64,000 nt of DNA from the NCBI GenBank assembly GCA_019800895.1, contig JAHVKF010000001.1, positions 1-64,000 of the forward strand. The letters are read 5' to 3'. The stretch's first letter is position 1; each line of letters begins with the position of its first letter. The position numbers and the translations under genes are program-made. Shown one piece after another: positions 26,357 through 37,827 of this stretch. The notes under the pieces are model-generated. The model was not told the origin of the DNA. It saw nothing but the letters and a program-made list of their open reading frames with translations, and searched no databases. This DNA comes from Halomonas denitrificans. GTDB lineage: Bacteria > Pseudomonadota > Gammaproteobacteria > Xanthomonadales > Wenzhouxiangellaceae.

Positions 26357-27952
26357 TCAGTCGAGCCGGGCATAGGCCGGCAGCGTGACGAACTCGATGA
26401 ACTCGTCGTCGTGGGTGACGCGATCCAGGAGTTCGGCAGCGGCATGCAGTTGGGGGCCGGCGGTTCCGTCCTCGGCCAGCTCGGCGACGATCTCCGCCTG
26501 CCAGGCTCGAACCCGGTCGGCGTCGATGTCGCGCCCGTCGTCGAGGCGGCCCGCCGGGTGGCGGATCCACTGCCAGAGCTGGGCGCGAGCGATTTCCGCG
26601 GTCGCGGCGTCCTCCATCAGGTGGCGGATCGGCACGCAGCCCTGGCCGTCCAGCCACGCGGCGAGATACTCGATCGCGACCCGGATGTTGCCGCGCACGC
26701 CGGCCTCGGTGATCGATCCTTCGGCGGGCCGGACCAGGTCGGCGGCCGTGACCTCGACATCGCGGCGCAGCGTGCCGAGCTGGTTCGGGCCGTGCAGGTA
26801 TTCATCGAAGATCTCCATCGCGATCGGGATCAGGCCCGGGTGGGCGACCCAGGTCCCGTCGTGGCCCTCCGAGGCCTCGCGTTTCTTGTCGGCACGCACC
26901 TTGTCCAATGCCGCGCGGTTGGCAGCCTCGTCGTCCTTGATCGGAATCTGCGCCGCCATGCCGCCCATCGCGAAGGCGCCGCGTCGATGGCAGGTCCGGA
27001 TCAGCAGCTGCGAGTAGGCCCGCAGGAACGGCGTGGTCATCGTGACCTGCTCGCGGTCCGGAAGCACCTTGTCAGGATGGTTACGGAAGCGCTTGATATA
27101 GCTGAAGATGTAGTCCCAGCGCCCGCAGTTGAGGCCGACGATCCGGCGCTTCAGCGCGTGCAGGATCTCGTCCATCTGGAAGACCGCGGGCAGGGTCTCG
27201 ATCAGCACCGTGACCTTGATCGTGCCCGTCGCCAGTCCGCAGCGCTGCTCGATCCGGCCCAGGACCTCGTCCCAGAGCGCCGCTTCGCGGTGGTGCTCGA
27301 GCTTCGGCAGGTACAGGTAGGGGCCGGAGCCCCGCGCCATCAGGGGCGCGGCATTGTGGTACACGAAGGTCGCGGCATCGAAGATTCCGGCCGGGATCGG
27401 GCGGCCGTCGACTTCGACGTGCTTTTCGTCGAGGTGCCAGCCGCGCGGACGGGCGATCAGCACCGCCGGGTCGTTGCCGAGCGCGTAGTGCTTGCCGTTC
27501 GCGGCGGTGAATTCGATCGACCGGCGCGCTGCGTCGTACAGGTTCTTCTGGCCGTGCACCATGTTCGCCCAGGTCGGCGTGCTCGAGTCCTCGAAATCGG
27601 CCATGAAGACGCGAGCGCCGGAGTTCAGAGCGTTGATGATCATCTTCCGATCGACCGGCCCGGTGATTTCCACCCGGCGGTCCTGCAGGTCCGCCGGAAT
27701 CTCGGCGACCGTCCAGTCCGATTCACGGAGTTCGCGGGTTTCCGGCAGGAAGTCCAGCGTGCCGCCGGCGTCGAGTTCGTCCTGCAGCCGGGCCCGTTCG
27801 GCGAGCAACCGGTCGACGGGATCGCGGTACAGGCGCCCGAGTTCGCCGAGCAGGTCCAGCAACGCCTCGTCGAGCACGCTTTCCGTCCCCTCGGGACACG
27901 GCGCGAGGACCTGCGCCGGAAGGCGCGTTTCGGTGCGGGCGTTCGACGACAT
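26357..27952 (-). CDS. aceB: Malate synthase A
   Basis: 531-residue class A malate synthase that condenses glyoxylate with acetyl-CoA. Visible motifs are [46 protein letters not shown] and [13 protein letters not shown], with catalytic arginine and aspartate positions as in the E. coli enzyme (533 residues). It is the first gene of the glyoxylate operon. Its promoter must lie in the AT-rich gap shared with the divergent LysR gene. Confidence 0.97.
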   Translation of the reverse strand: MSSNARTETRLPAQVLAPCPEGTESVLDEALLDLLGELGRLYRDPVDRLLAERARLQDELDAGGTLDFLPETRELRESDWTVAEIPADLQDRRVEITGPVDRKMIINALNSGARVFMADFEDSSTPTWANMVHGQKNLYDAARRSIEFTAANGKHYALGNDPAVLIARPRGWHLDEKHVEVDGRPIPAGIFDAATFVYHNAAPLMARGSGPYLYLPKLEHHREAALWDEVLGRIEQRCGLATGTIKVTVLIETLPAVFQMDEILHALKRRIVGLNCGRWDYIFSYIKRFRNHPDKVLPDREQVTMTTPFLRAYSQLLIRTCHRRGAFAMGGMAAQIPIKDDEAANRAALDKVRADKKREASEGHDGTWVAHPGLIPIAMEIFDEYLHGPNQLGTLRRDVEVTAADLVRPAEGSITEAGVRGNIRVAIEYLAAWLDGQGCVPIRHLMEDAATAEIARAQLWQWIRHPAGRLDDGRDIDADRVRAWQAEIVAELAEDGTAGPQLHAAAELLDRVTHDDEFIEFVTLPAYARLD

Positions 27953-28027
27953 CGGCGATCTCCACGAAAGACGGGGCCAGCCTAGGCGCCGGATGGGTAT
28001 ATGACAAATTAAATATTCGGATATTCC

Positions 28028-28046
28028 GTATTGGTTTTTCCAATAC
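28028..28046. promoter_or_regulatory. LysR-type operator GTATTGG-N5-CCAATAC
   Basis: A perfect 7-bp inverted repeat with a T5 spacer in the gap between aceB and the LysR gene. TTGG-N5-CCAA fits the T-N11-A rule for LysR-family boxes. A second palindromic word, CGGATATTCCG, lies directly beside it (28018-28028). It is the natural binding site for the divergent regulator, acting on both genes. The surrounding DNA is the most AT-rich of this locus. Confidence 0.7.
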
Positions 28047-28116
28047 AATGCCCGCTGACGCTCGACCCCGGGGCACTTCCCGACGCGACCTGCACACGAC
28101 CCGAAAGGAGCCGGTC

Positions 28117-29049
28117 ATGTACAAGGGCAATCTGCTCAAGCACTTGCGCGCGTTCTGCCAGACCGCCCGGTTGGGCACGGTGTCCGCGGCCGCGGACCGG
28201 CTCTACGTCTCCCAGCCCTCGGTCAGCCAGCAGATCCGGGCGCTCGAGGAGGAGCTCGGCCAGCAGCTGTTCGATCGCCAGGGACCGCGCATGCACCTGA
28301 CGCCGGCCGGCCGCACCCTGCTCGACCTGGCCCGTCCGCTGGTCGACCGCATCGACGCCCTGCCCGACGAGTTCGCGCGGGCCTTCGGTCGGCTGGACTC
28401 GGGCGAGATCCGGGTCGCCGCCGGGGAGTCGACCATCCTCCACCTGCTCCCCGCCCTGCTCCAGCGGTTCCGTCGGCAACACCCGGGGATCTTCGTCCAC
28501 CTGCACAACGTGACCGGGGCCGACGGGCTCGGCCTGATCCGCTCCGACGAGGTCGATTTCGCGGTCGGCTCCATGATCGACGTGCCCGACGACATACGCT
28601 ATCGGCCGGTCTACAGCTTCAAGCCGGTGCTGATCGCGCACCGGGACCACCCGCTGGCCCGGCGACGGGAAATCACGCTCGCCGATATCAGCCCCTACGG
28701 CCTGATCCTGCCGCCGCGTCGCCTGACCACCTACACGCTGATCGACCGCGTGTTCCAGAAACACAAGCTGCCGTTCCGGGTCACCCTCGAGGTCGGCGGC
28801 TGGGAGGTGATCAAGAAGTTCGTCGCGCACGGCATGGGCATCTCGATCGTCACCAGCATCTGCTTGAGCGACGCCGATCGCGACCAGCTGATCACTCGCG
28901 ACGTCAGCCGCTGGTTTCCGAAGCGCACCTACGGCGTGGTCATGCGCAAGGGGGCCTACCAGACCCCGCAGGCGCGCCGCTTCATCGAGCTGATGTCGCC
29001 GGACCTGTTCCCCGAACCCGAATTCGTCGCCGATCGGCCGGCGCGCTGA
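28117..29049 (+). CDS. LysR-family regulator, probable glyoxylate bypass control
   Basis: 310-residue LysR-type regulator. The winged helix (about 1-65) contains RLGTVSAAADRLYVSQPSVSQQIRALEEELG. The effector domain (about 90-300) has CysB-like features (IRVAAGESTILHLLP, VDFAVGSM, GMGISIVTS). AAAGGAG six bases before the ATG fixes the start. Divergent placement next to aceB-aceA with an inverted repeat between suggests control of those genes; the ligand is unknown. Confidence 0.88.
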   Translation: MYKGNLLKHLRAFCQTARLGTVSAAADRLYVSQPSVSQQIRALEEELGQQLFDRQGPRMHLTPAGRTLLDLARPLVDRIDALPDEFARAFGRLDSGEIRVAAGESTILHLLPALLQRFRRQHPGIFVHLHNVTGADGLGLIRSDEVDFAVGSMIDVPDDIRYRPVYSFKPVLIAHRDHPLARRREITLADISPYGLILPPRRLTTYTLIDRVFQKHKLPFRVTLEVGGWEVIKKFVAHGMGISIVTSICLSDADRDQLITRDVSRWFPKRTYGVVMRKGAYQTPQARRFIELMSPDLFPEPEFVADRPAR

Positions 29050-29129
29050 CACGCGACCGGGCGCCGCAGGCGCGCACTCGGCTCGCGTCCGGCTTGCGAT
29101 ACGGGGCCGCGCCCCCCATCCTGCAGCCC

Positions 29130-30236
29130 ATGACTACCGAAACCATGGTCGCCATGTCCGGCGGCGTCGATTCGTCCGTGACCGCGCTGCTGCTGAAACA
29201 GCGCGGCGAGCCGATCGCCGGCCTGTTCATGAAGAACTGGGAAGACGACGACGGTCTCGCCGGCGCCTGCGCGGCCGAGGACGACGCGGCCGATGCCCGG
29301 GCGGTGGCCGAGCTGCTCGGCATTCCTTTCCACGCCCGCAACTTCGCGCTCGAATACTGGGAATCGGTGTTCGAGGAGTTTCTCGCCGAGCTTCGGGCCG
29401 GGCGGACCCCGAACCCCGACGTCCTGTGCAATCGCGAGATCAAGTTCAAGACCTTTCTCGAACACGCCCGCGACCTCGGCGCCGAGGCCATGGCCACCGG
29501 TCACTACGCGCGCCGGGATGAAGTCGACGGGCGCTTCCGGCTGCTGAAGGGACGCGACCGGAACAAGGACCAGAGCTATTTCCTGTACATGCTCGACCAG
29601 GCGCAGCTCGCGCGCGCCCGCTTCCCCGTCGGCGAGCTGGAAAAGCCCGAGCTGCGCCGGATCGCCGCCGAGGCGGGCCTGCCGACCGCGGCGAAGAAGG
29701 ACTCGACCGGCATCTGCTTCATCGGCGAACGCGACTTCGACGGCTTCATCGCCCGCTATCTCGACGCCTCGCTCGGCGACATCCTGACCACCGGGGGGCG
29801 GCGGATCGGCACGCACCGGGGCCTGATCCACTACACGCTCGGACAGCGCAAGGGCCTGGGCATCGGCGGCGTGCGCGGGTGCCCGGAGGCGCCCTGGTTC
29901 GTGGTCCACAAGGACCTGGCGGGCAACCGCCTGTTCGTCACCCAGGACCCCGACGACCCGCACCTGGTCGGCGAGCGACTGGTCGCCTCCCGCCTGACCT
30001 GGATCGCCGGCGCGTCGCCGGACGACGACGGCACCCTGACCGCGAAGATCCGCTACCGTCAGGCGGATCAGCAGGTCGCGATCGAAGCGCTCGAGGACGG
30101 CCGGCTGACGCTACGTTTCGAGAGCCCGCAGCGCGCGATCACGCCGGGCCAGTCGGTCGTCCTCTACCGGGGCGACGAGTGCCTGGGCGGCGGGATCATC
30201 GAGCGCGGCAGCCAGCGCGTCCCGGAGGCGGCATGA
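29130..30236 (+). CDS. mnmA: tRNA-specific 2-thiouridylase MnmA
   Basis: 368-residue ATP-dependent enzyme making s2U34 in Lys, Glu and Gln tRNAs. The PP-loop is AMSGGVDSSV. The catalytic cysteines are in NPDVLCNREIKF and STGICFIGERDF. ATGHYAR and LGQRKGLGIGG are also typical. The start at 29130 is favoured because homologues begin just before the PP-loop. The stop overlaps hflD by 4 bp (ATGA), as in related bacteria. Confidence 0.97.
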   Translation: MTTETMVAMSGGVDSSVTALLLKQRGEPIAGLFMKNWEDDDGLAGACAAEDDAADARAVAELLGIPFHARNFALEYWESVFEEFLAELRAGRTPNPDVLCNREIKFKTFLEHARDLGAEAMATGHYARRDEVDGRFRLLKGRDRNKDQSYFLYMLDQAQLARARFPVGELEKPELRRIAAEAGLPTAAKKDSTGICFIGERDFDGFIARYLDASLGDILTTGGRRIGTHRGLIHYTLGQRKGLGIGGVRGCPEAPWFVVHKDLAGNRLFVTQDPDDPHLVGERLVASRLTWIAGASPDDDGTLTAKIRYRQADQQVAIEALEDGRLTLRFESPQRAITPGQSVVLYRGDECLGGGIIERGSQRVPEAA

Positions 30237-30853
30237 AGCACGACCTCGCCGAACAGACCCTGGCCTTCGCCGGAACGCTCCAGGCCGGCGAACTGGTGCG
30301 CCAGCTCGGCGCCTCCGGCCAGTGCAGCCGCCAGGCCGCGGCGCGAACCGTCGACAGCCTGTTCGAAGTCGACGCGGAGTCGACGGCAGCGGTCTACGGC
30401 GGCGTCGATGGCGTACGCCTCGGCCTCACCGTGGCCTGCGAGCTCGGCGGCGGCGGATCGCGCGATGCGCTCACCTCCCTGGGCTACGCCTCGGGCCTGT
30501 TGCGACTGGCCCGGCTGATCGAGCGGGACCGGGATCGCCAGCGCGCCCTGCAACGCGAACTGGCGCTGGTCGCCTCCGCGCGCGAGCGCGCCGAGGATCC
30601 CCTGGACCCGGCCATCCTGGCCCAGCTGGCCGACGTCTATCGCACCACCCTGTCGACGCTGCCGTTCCGGATCCAGGTGATCGGCCGGCCCGAGGTGCTC
30701 AAGCAGTCGGACAAGGTCGAATGGGTGCGCGCGCTGCTGCTCGGCGGCCTGCGCTCGGCCTTCCTGTGGCGCCAGATCGGAGGCCGCCCCTGGCGTCTGC
30801 TGTTCCAGCGCAGGCGGATGTTCCGGATCGCCGCCGAGCTGGCCGACGGCTGA
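30233..30853 (+). CDS. hflD: High-frequency lysogenization protein HflD homologue
   Basis: 206-residue alpha-helical protein of the HflD/DUF489 family, encoded directly after mnmA as in E. coli. The family pattern is clear in LAFAGTLQAGELVRQLG, the central helices, and the end IQVIGRPEVLKQ…RALLLGGLRSAFLWRQIGG. In E. coli it is membrane-associated and affects phage lambda CII stability; its wider cellular role is uncertain. purB, which follows in E. coli, is replaced here by acnA. Confidence 0.93.
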   Translation: MKHDLAEQTLAFAGTLQAGELVRQLGASGQCSRQAAARTVDSLFEVDAESTAAVYGGVDGVRLGLTVACELGGGGSRDALTSLGYASGLLRLARLIERDRDRQRALQRELALVASARERAEDPLDPAILAQLADVYRTTLSTLPFRIQVIGRPEVLKQSDKVEWVRALLLGGLRSAFLWRQIGGRPWRLLFQRRRMFRIAAELADG

Positions 30854-30947
30854 ACGCGGCCAGCCGGACAGTGCGGCCGGAAGCGGAGGCACCGCATGAT
30901 AAAATGGCGGTCTTCTGCCCGATCGACCCTTCAATCCGGAGACTGCC

Positions 30948-33704
<2,757 letters not shown>

Positions 33705-33735
33705 GTCGCGTCCGGACTCGTTCAGCCTGCACCGC

Positions 33736-33760
33736 ACAGGCCCGCCCCCGGCGGGCCTGT
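33736..33760 (+). terminator. Terminator hairpin after acnA
   Basis: ACAGGCCCGCC-CCC-GGCGGGCCTGT, an 11-bp perfect stem with a 3-nt loop, followed by TGCGTT. The U-tract is poor but the stem is very stable. Confidence 0.65.
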
Positions 33761-33876
33761 TGCGTTCGGGTCGAAGGATCAGGCCGGGGAAAGCCGTTCC
33801 GTAAGAAACCATCGGTGGGAACGACCGGCGCCATTCGTTCGTCGGCGGTGGGACCGCGGGCCTGCCCCGCACCGTG

Positions 33877-34812
33877 CTACTTCGCCTGCGGGGAGGCCTC
33901 CTCGCCGGAAAGCACCTCGTAATCACGATCGGTTGACTGCTTGGCGGTGTACATGGCCGAGTCCGCGAGGTCGAGCAGCGCCTCCCGATCGCGCGTCGTG
34001 GTCGGATAGATGACCGAGCCGATGCTGGCGCCGACCCCGACGTCGCGGTCGGCCAGCCGATAGGCGCGCCCCGCGATCGCCTCGTGGACGCGCTCTGTGA
34101 GTCGGGTCATGGTCAGGATTCCGTCGCCGGGCAGTTCTTCGAAGATCACCACGAACTCGTCGCCGCCCAGGCGAGCAACCGTGTCGCCCTCGCGCGAACA
34201 GGCGTCGAGCCGGCGGGCGACGTCCTTGAGCAGCAGATCGCCGGCCCGGTGACCGAGCGAGTCGTTGATGCTCTTGAAGCCGTCGAGATCGATGAACAAC
34301 AGCCCGAAGGGCGTTTTCTGCCGGTCGCTGCGACTGCAGGCCCGCCGCATCCGGTCCAGCAGCAGGGCCCGGCTGGCCAGGCCGGTCAGGTGATCGAAAT
34401 TCGCCCGCCGCAACAGGTCGAGCTCCGTTTCCCTCTGCTCGATGGCCGCGAGGACGGCGTCCGAGAGGCTTCGTCCGTCAAGATCGTCCTTGGGAAGATA
34501 GTCCTGTACGCCCGCCTTCATGGCCTCGACCGCGATGCGCTCGGTGCCCTGCCCGGTCAACATCACGACCGGGACCTCCAGGTTCTTTTCGCGCAAGCGT
34601 CGCATTACTTCGACCCCGGTATGTCCCGGCATCGAGTAATCCAGCAGCACACAGTCGAAATGATGGCGTTCGACGAGGCGCAGACATTCGGTGCTGTCGC
34701 CGGTCCCGGTGAACGTCCACTCGTGCTGCCGATCCTCGGATAGAAGATCCCGGTAATGCTCGCGATCGTCTTCGCTATCGTCGACCACGAGGAGGTGAAG
34801 CGGTTTTCTCAT
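33877..34812 (-). CDS. Response regulator with GGDEF output (diguanylate cyclase)
   Basis: 311 residues. The receiver domain (1-125) has acidic pocket VVDDSEDD, phospho-acceptor D58 in LLDYSMPG, VVMLTGQG and the lysine in YLPKDD. The GGDEF domain (135-300) has intact GGDEF at 216-220 and an allosteric I-site RxxD (REGD, 207-210). It should make c-di-GMP when phosphorylated and be feedback inhibited. It is the last gene of a kinase/regulator operon, 3 bp after the stand-alone regulator. Confidence 0.95.
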   Translation of the reverse strand: MRKPLHLLVVDDSEDDREHYRDLLSEDRQHEWTFTGTGDSTECLRLVERHHFDCVLLDYSMPGHTGVEVMRRLREKNLEVPVVMLTGQGTERIAVEAMKAGVQDYLPKDDLDGRSLSDAVLAAIEQRETELDLLRRANFDHLTGLASRALLLDRMRRACSRSDRQKTPFGLLFIDLDGFKSINDSLGHRAGDLLLKDVARRLDACSREGDTVARLGGDEFVVIFEELPGDGILTMTRLTERVHEAIAGRAYRLADRDVGVGASIGSVIYPTTTRDREALLDLADSAMYTAKQSTDRDYEVLSGEEASPQAK

Positions 34813-34815
34813 CGT

Positions 34816-35268
34816 TCAATCCTTCGGAAGGATCGCGATGCCGAGCCAGTAGTCCGTCAATTGTCGGATCGCGAACAGGAACTTGTCCAGGTCGACGGGT
34901 TTCTGGATATAGCTGTTCGCACCGAGTTCGTAGCAGTCCTCGACATCGCGCTCGTCATCGGAGGTGGTGAGGACGACGACCGGAATCCTTCTCAAGCGCG
35001 GCGTGCCCTTGATCCGGCGCAGGACTTCGCGCCCGTCGATGCCAGGAAGGTTCAGGTCGAGCAGGATGATGCCCGGAGCGGGCGAACGTTGCGGGTCCGA
35101 GTAGTCTCCCTCCCTGAGCAGATACGCCAGCGCCTCGCGGCCGTCCTCGCAGCGCAGCACCGGGTTCCTGATCCGGCTTTCCGCGGCCAGTCCTTCGGTC
35201 ATGATCTCGTAGTCGTCGTCGCTGTCTTCGACGATGAGGATCGTCTGAAGCTCATCCGGATTCTTCAT
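34816..35268 (-). CDS. Single-domain response regulator (Rcp1-like)
   Basis: 150-residue receiver-only protein with VEDSDDDY acidic residues, phospho-acceptor D71 in ILLDLNLPGIDG, VLTTSDDE and lysine in YIQKPVDLDKF. The extended length and DLNLPG signature match regulators paired with phytochrome-like PAS kinases (Rcp1 type). The start at 35268 overlaps the kinase 3' end by 17 bp. It probably shuttles phosphate, or competes for it, between the kinase and the downstream GGDEF regulator. Confidence 0.93.
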   Translation of the reverse strand: MKNPDELQTILIVEDSDDDYEIMTEGLAAESRIRNPVLRCEDGREALAYLLREGDYSDPQRSPAPGIILLDLNLPGIDGREVLRRIKGTPRLRRIPVVVLTTSDDERDVEDCYELGANSYIQKPVDLDKFLFAIRQLTDYWLGIAILPKD

Positions 35269-37738
35269 GCGTCGCTCGCGGTAGGGTGAAATGAATCGTC
35301 GTGCCGGTTCCCACGGTCGAGTCCAGCCAGATGCTGCCGCCGGCTTGCTCGACGATCTTCCGGACGAAGGCGAGCCCGGCGCCGGTTCCTTCGCCGTAGA
35401 CCTTTTCTCCGTGCAACCGCTTGAACATCTTGAATATATCATCGTGGAACTCGGGCTCGATCCCGATTCCGTTGTCTTCCACGTGGAAGGTCACCAGGGC
35501 TTCGGTGACGCCATCGGCGTCGTTCCGAACGGGATCGGACGAGATCGTGACCCGGGGTTGCTCCTGTTCGTTGTACTTGATCCCGTTGATCACCAGATTG
35601 CGGAACACGGTCGCGATCCTTGCCGGGTCGCCGACCACCGGCGACAACTCGCCCTGCACGATGACCCGCGCGTTGCGTTCGGACAGGAACGCCGAAAGCG
35701 TATCGAGCTGTTCTTCGACGAGGCGGGCGACATCGACCGGCCGGTTCGATTCCTTCGATCGACCGATCCTGGAGAAATACAGAAGATCGCTGATCAACTG
35801 CTGCATTCGAGCGGTCAGCTTGCCGAGTCGATCGAGCTTGTGGCGTCCTCGCTCGTCGATCTGGTCCGAGTAATGCTTCAGCAGGAACTGCGAATGGTTG
35901 TTGATCGCCCGTAGCGGCTCCTTCAGGTCGTGGGAGGCGATGTAGGCGAAATCATCGAGCTGCTGGTTGCTGCGCTCGAGTTCGTCGAGGTAGCGCCGGC
36001 TCGCTTCTTCGCTTTCCTTGCGCCGGCTGATGTCCTGGATCTGCGAGATGAAGTGGCGCGGAGAGCCGTCGGCGTTCGACACAAGCGAGACCGTCAGCAG
36101 CACCCAGACCACGTGGCCCTCCTTGTGGAAATAGCGCTTCTCGATCTCGTAGCCATCGATCTCGCCGTCCAGGGTCTGCTGAAGATAGCCGAGATCCAGG
36201 TCGAGATCGTCGGGGTGGGTGATGCTCTGGAAGTCCGTGGCCAGGAGTTCGTCCTCGAAGTAGCCCACGATCCGGCAGATCGCCGGATTCACGTGCAGCC
36301 AGGACCCGTCCGGGGCCACCAGCGCAATGCCGATCGGCGAGTACTCCAGTACGGAGAGGAAGCGTTCCCGCTCGGCCCGAAGCGCCTCTTCAGCGGTCCG
36401 TTCCGCGGTGATGTCGAGGTGCGTACCGGCGATGCGGACCGGCGCGCCGTGCTCGTCGGTCTCGACGATCTTGCCGCGCGCCTGGATCCAGCGCCAGTCG
36501 CCATTGCGGTGGCGCATGCGGAAGATCGAGTTGTAGTCCGACAGCCGACCTTCCACATAGTCGATCGCCCGCTTCTGGGCAACCGGCAGGTCGTCGGGAT
36601 GCAGCAGGCGTTCCCAGGTGCTGAAATCCGGTGTCAGCTCCTCCTGCCGGTAACCGACCATCTCGCACCAGGCACTGGAATACTCCACCCGCCCGGTCGG
36701 CACGTTCCAGTCCCAGAGGCCGAGCCGGCCGCCTTCCAGCGCCAGTTCGAGCTGTTCCTTGCCGCGCTCGATGGCGATCACGGCGCGCAGATACATCGAC
36801 AGGGTGGCCGCGGTGATCCAGACCGCGGTGATGGCCAGGGCGCGATTGACCACGGCCGCATGGGCATCGGTTTCTCCGGGCGGCGAGGCGACATAGCCGA
36901 GAACGATGAGCGAGCTGCCGAGGGCCGCGAACAGATAGGCGGCCCGCGGGCGCCGATACCAGAGCGAAGCGAAGACCAGCGGTACGTAGGCCACGCCGAC
37001 GGCGACGCCGAGCGGCGTCTGCGTGTCGAGCAGGAAGACGCCCGCGAACAGCCCTCCGGCCCACCACAAGGGGGCACGCGGTAGTTCTCGCCGGGAAACC
37101 TCGGAGGCCCACCACGTCATCATCGCGGCCGCGATCAGCAGCGCGGCTGCCGTGTGCGGCGCCATCCGAGTCCAGTCGCCCCATCCGTAGGCCGACTCGC
37201 TGCCGAACACGTAGCCGAGCAGCGCCGCCGAGGACAGCACCAGCACCAGCAGGCCGAGAACCTGCACGGCGATCATGCGTTTCACGACCTGGCGCCGCCC
37301 GGCCACGGCCAGCAGCGCGCCCGAGGAAAGGAGGAAGCAGAGCGCGGTATTGGGAGCCATCCGGCCGGGGTGGGACGTTCCGACCGTGATCCCGTGCCGG
37401 ACCACCGCCTCGTCGATGCCGAGATCGATGCCGAAGACGTACTGGGCAAGCGTCGCGCAGGCGAGCAGAAGCAATGCGCCACCGGCGACGAAGATCGCCG
37501 TGCGGCCGCTTCTCCCCATCCCCACGATCGCGATGCCGAGCGTGAGCAGGCCGAGGGCAGTGTTGAACTGCATCGGCACCCAGGCCGGGGACAGCTGGAC
37601 CAGCACGGCAACGTCGGCCAACCAACCGACCATGACCGCGAGCGCGACCAGCATCAGCGCCACGCCGACGGCATCGGACGGCCGAGGTTTCGGACGTCCT
37701 GCGCGGTCGATCGCGTCACGAGCCTGCTTCGAAGTCAT
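35252..37738 (-). CDS. Membrane PAS-PAS sensor histidine kinase
   Basis: 828 residues. About eight hydrophobic helices occupy residues 25-325 (a MASE-like membrane sensor). They are followed by two PAS domains with PAC motifs (GRLGLWDWN… and YSPIGIALVAPDGSW…) at about 330-580. A HisKA domain has H~601 in IASHDLKEPLRAI, and the HATPase domain covers ~700-825 (NGIKYNEQ, EDNGIGIEPEF, GEGTGAGLAFV). The pattern FAYIASHDLKEPL is that of bacteriophytochrome-like kinases, but no GAF/PHY chromophore domain is present. The signal sensed is unknown. It heads the operon with both regulators. Confidence 0.94.
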   Translation of the reverse strand: MTSKQARDAIDRAGRPKPRPSDAVGVALMLVALAVMVGWLADVAVLVQLSPAWVPMQFNTALGLLTLGIAIVGMGRSGRTAIFVAGGALLLLACATLAQYVFGIDLGIDEAVVRHGITVGTSHPGRMAPNTALCFLLSSGALLAVAGRRQVVKRMIAVQVLGLLVLVLSSAALLGYVFGSESAYGWGDWTRMAPHTAAALLIAAAMMTWWASEVSRRELPRAPLWWAGGLFAGVFLLDTQTPLGVAVGVAYVPLVFASLWYRRPRAAYLFAALGSSLIVLGYVASPPGETDAHAAVVNRALAITAVWITAATLSMYLRAVIAIERGKEQLELALEGGRLGLWDWNVPTGRVEYSSAWCEMVGYRQEELTPDFSTWERLLHPDDLPVAQKRAIDYVEGRLSDYNSIFRMRHRNGDWRWIQARGKIVETDEHGAPVRIAGTHLDITAERTAEEALRAERERFLSVLEYSPIGIALVAPDGSWLHVNPAICRIVGYFEDELLATDFQSITHPDDLDLDLGYLQQTLDGEIDGYEIEKRYFHKEGHVVWVLLTVSLVSNADGSPRHFISQIQDISRRKESEEASRRYLDELERSNQQLDDFAYIASHDLKEPLRAINNHSQFLLKHYSDQIDERGRHKLDRLGKLTARMQQLISDLLYFSRIGRSKESNRPVDVARLVEEQLDTLSAFLSERNARVIVQGELSPVVGDPARIATVFRNLVINGIKYNEQEQPRVTISSDPVRNDADGVTEALVTFHVEDNGIGIEPEFHDDIFKMFKRLHGEKVYGEGTGAGLAFVRKIVEQAGGSIWLDSTVGTGTTIHFTLPRATHEESG

Positions 37739-37827
37739 GGTCCCCTTCGTCGAGCTCCTCGAGTCGTCACCAGCATACGAGGTCCCGGCCGGCGATGCCT
37801 GCCGGGATCGCCCTGCTCCGCCCCGTC

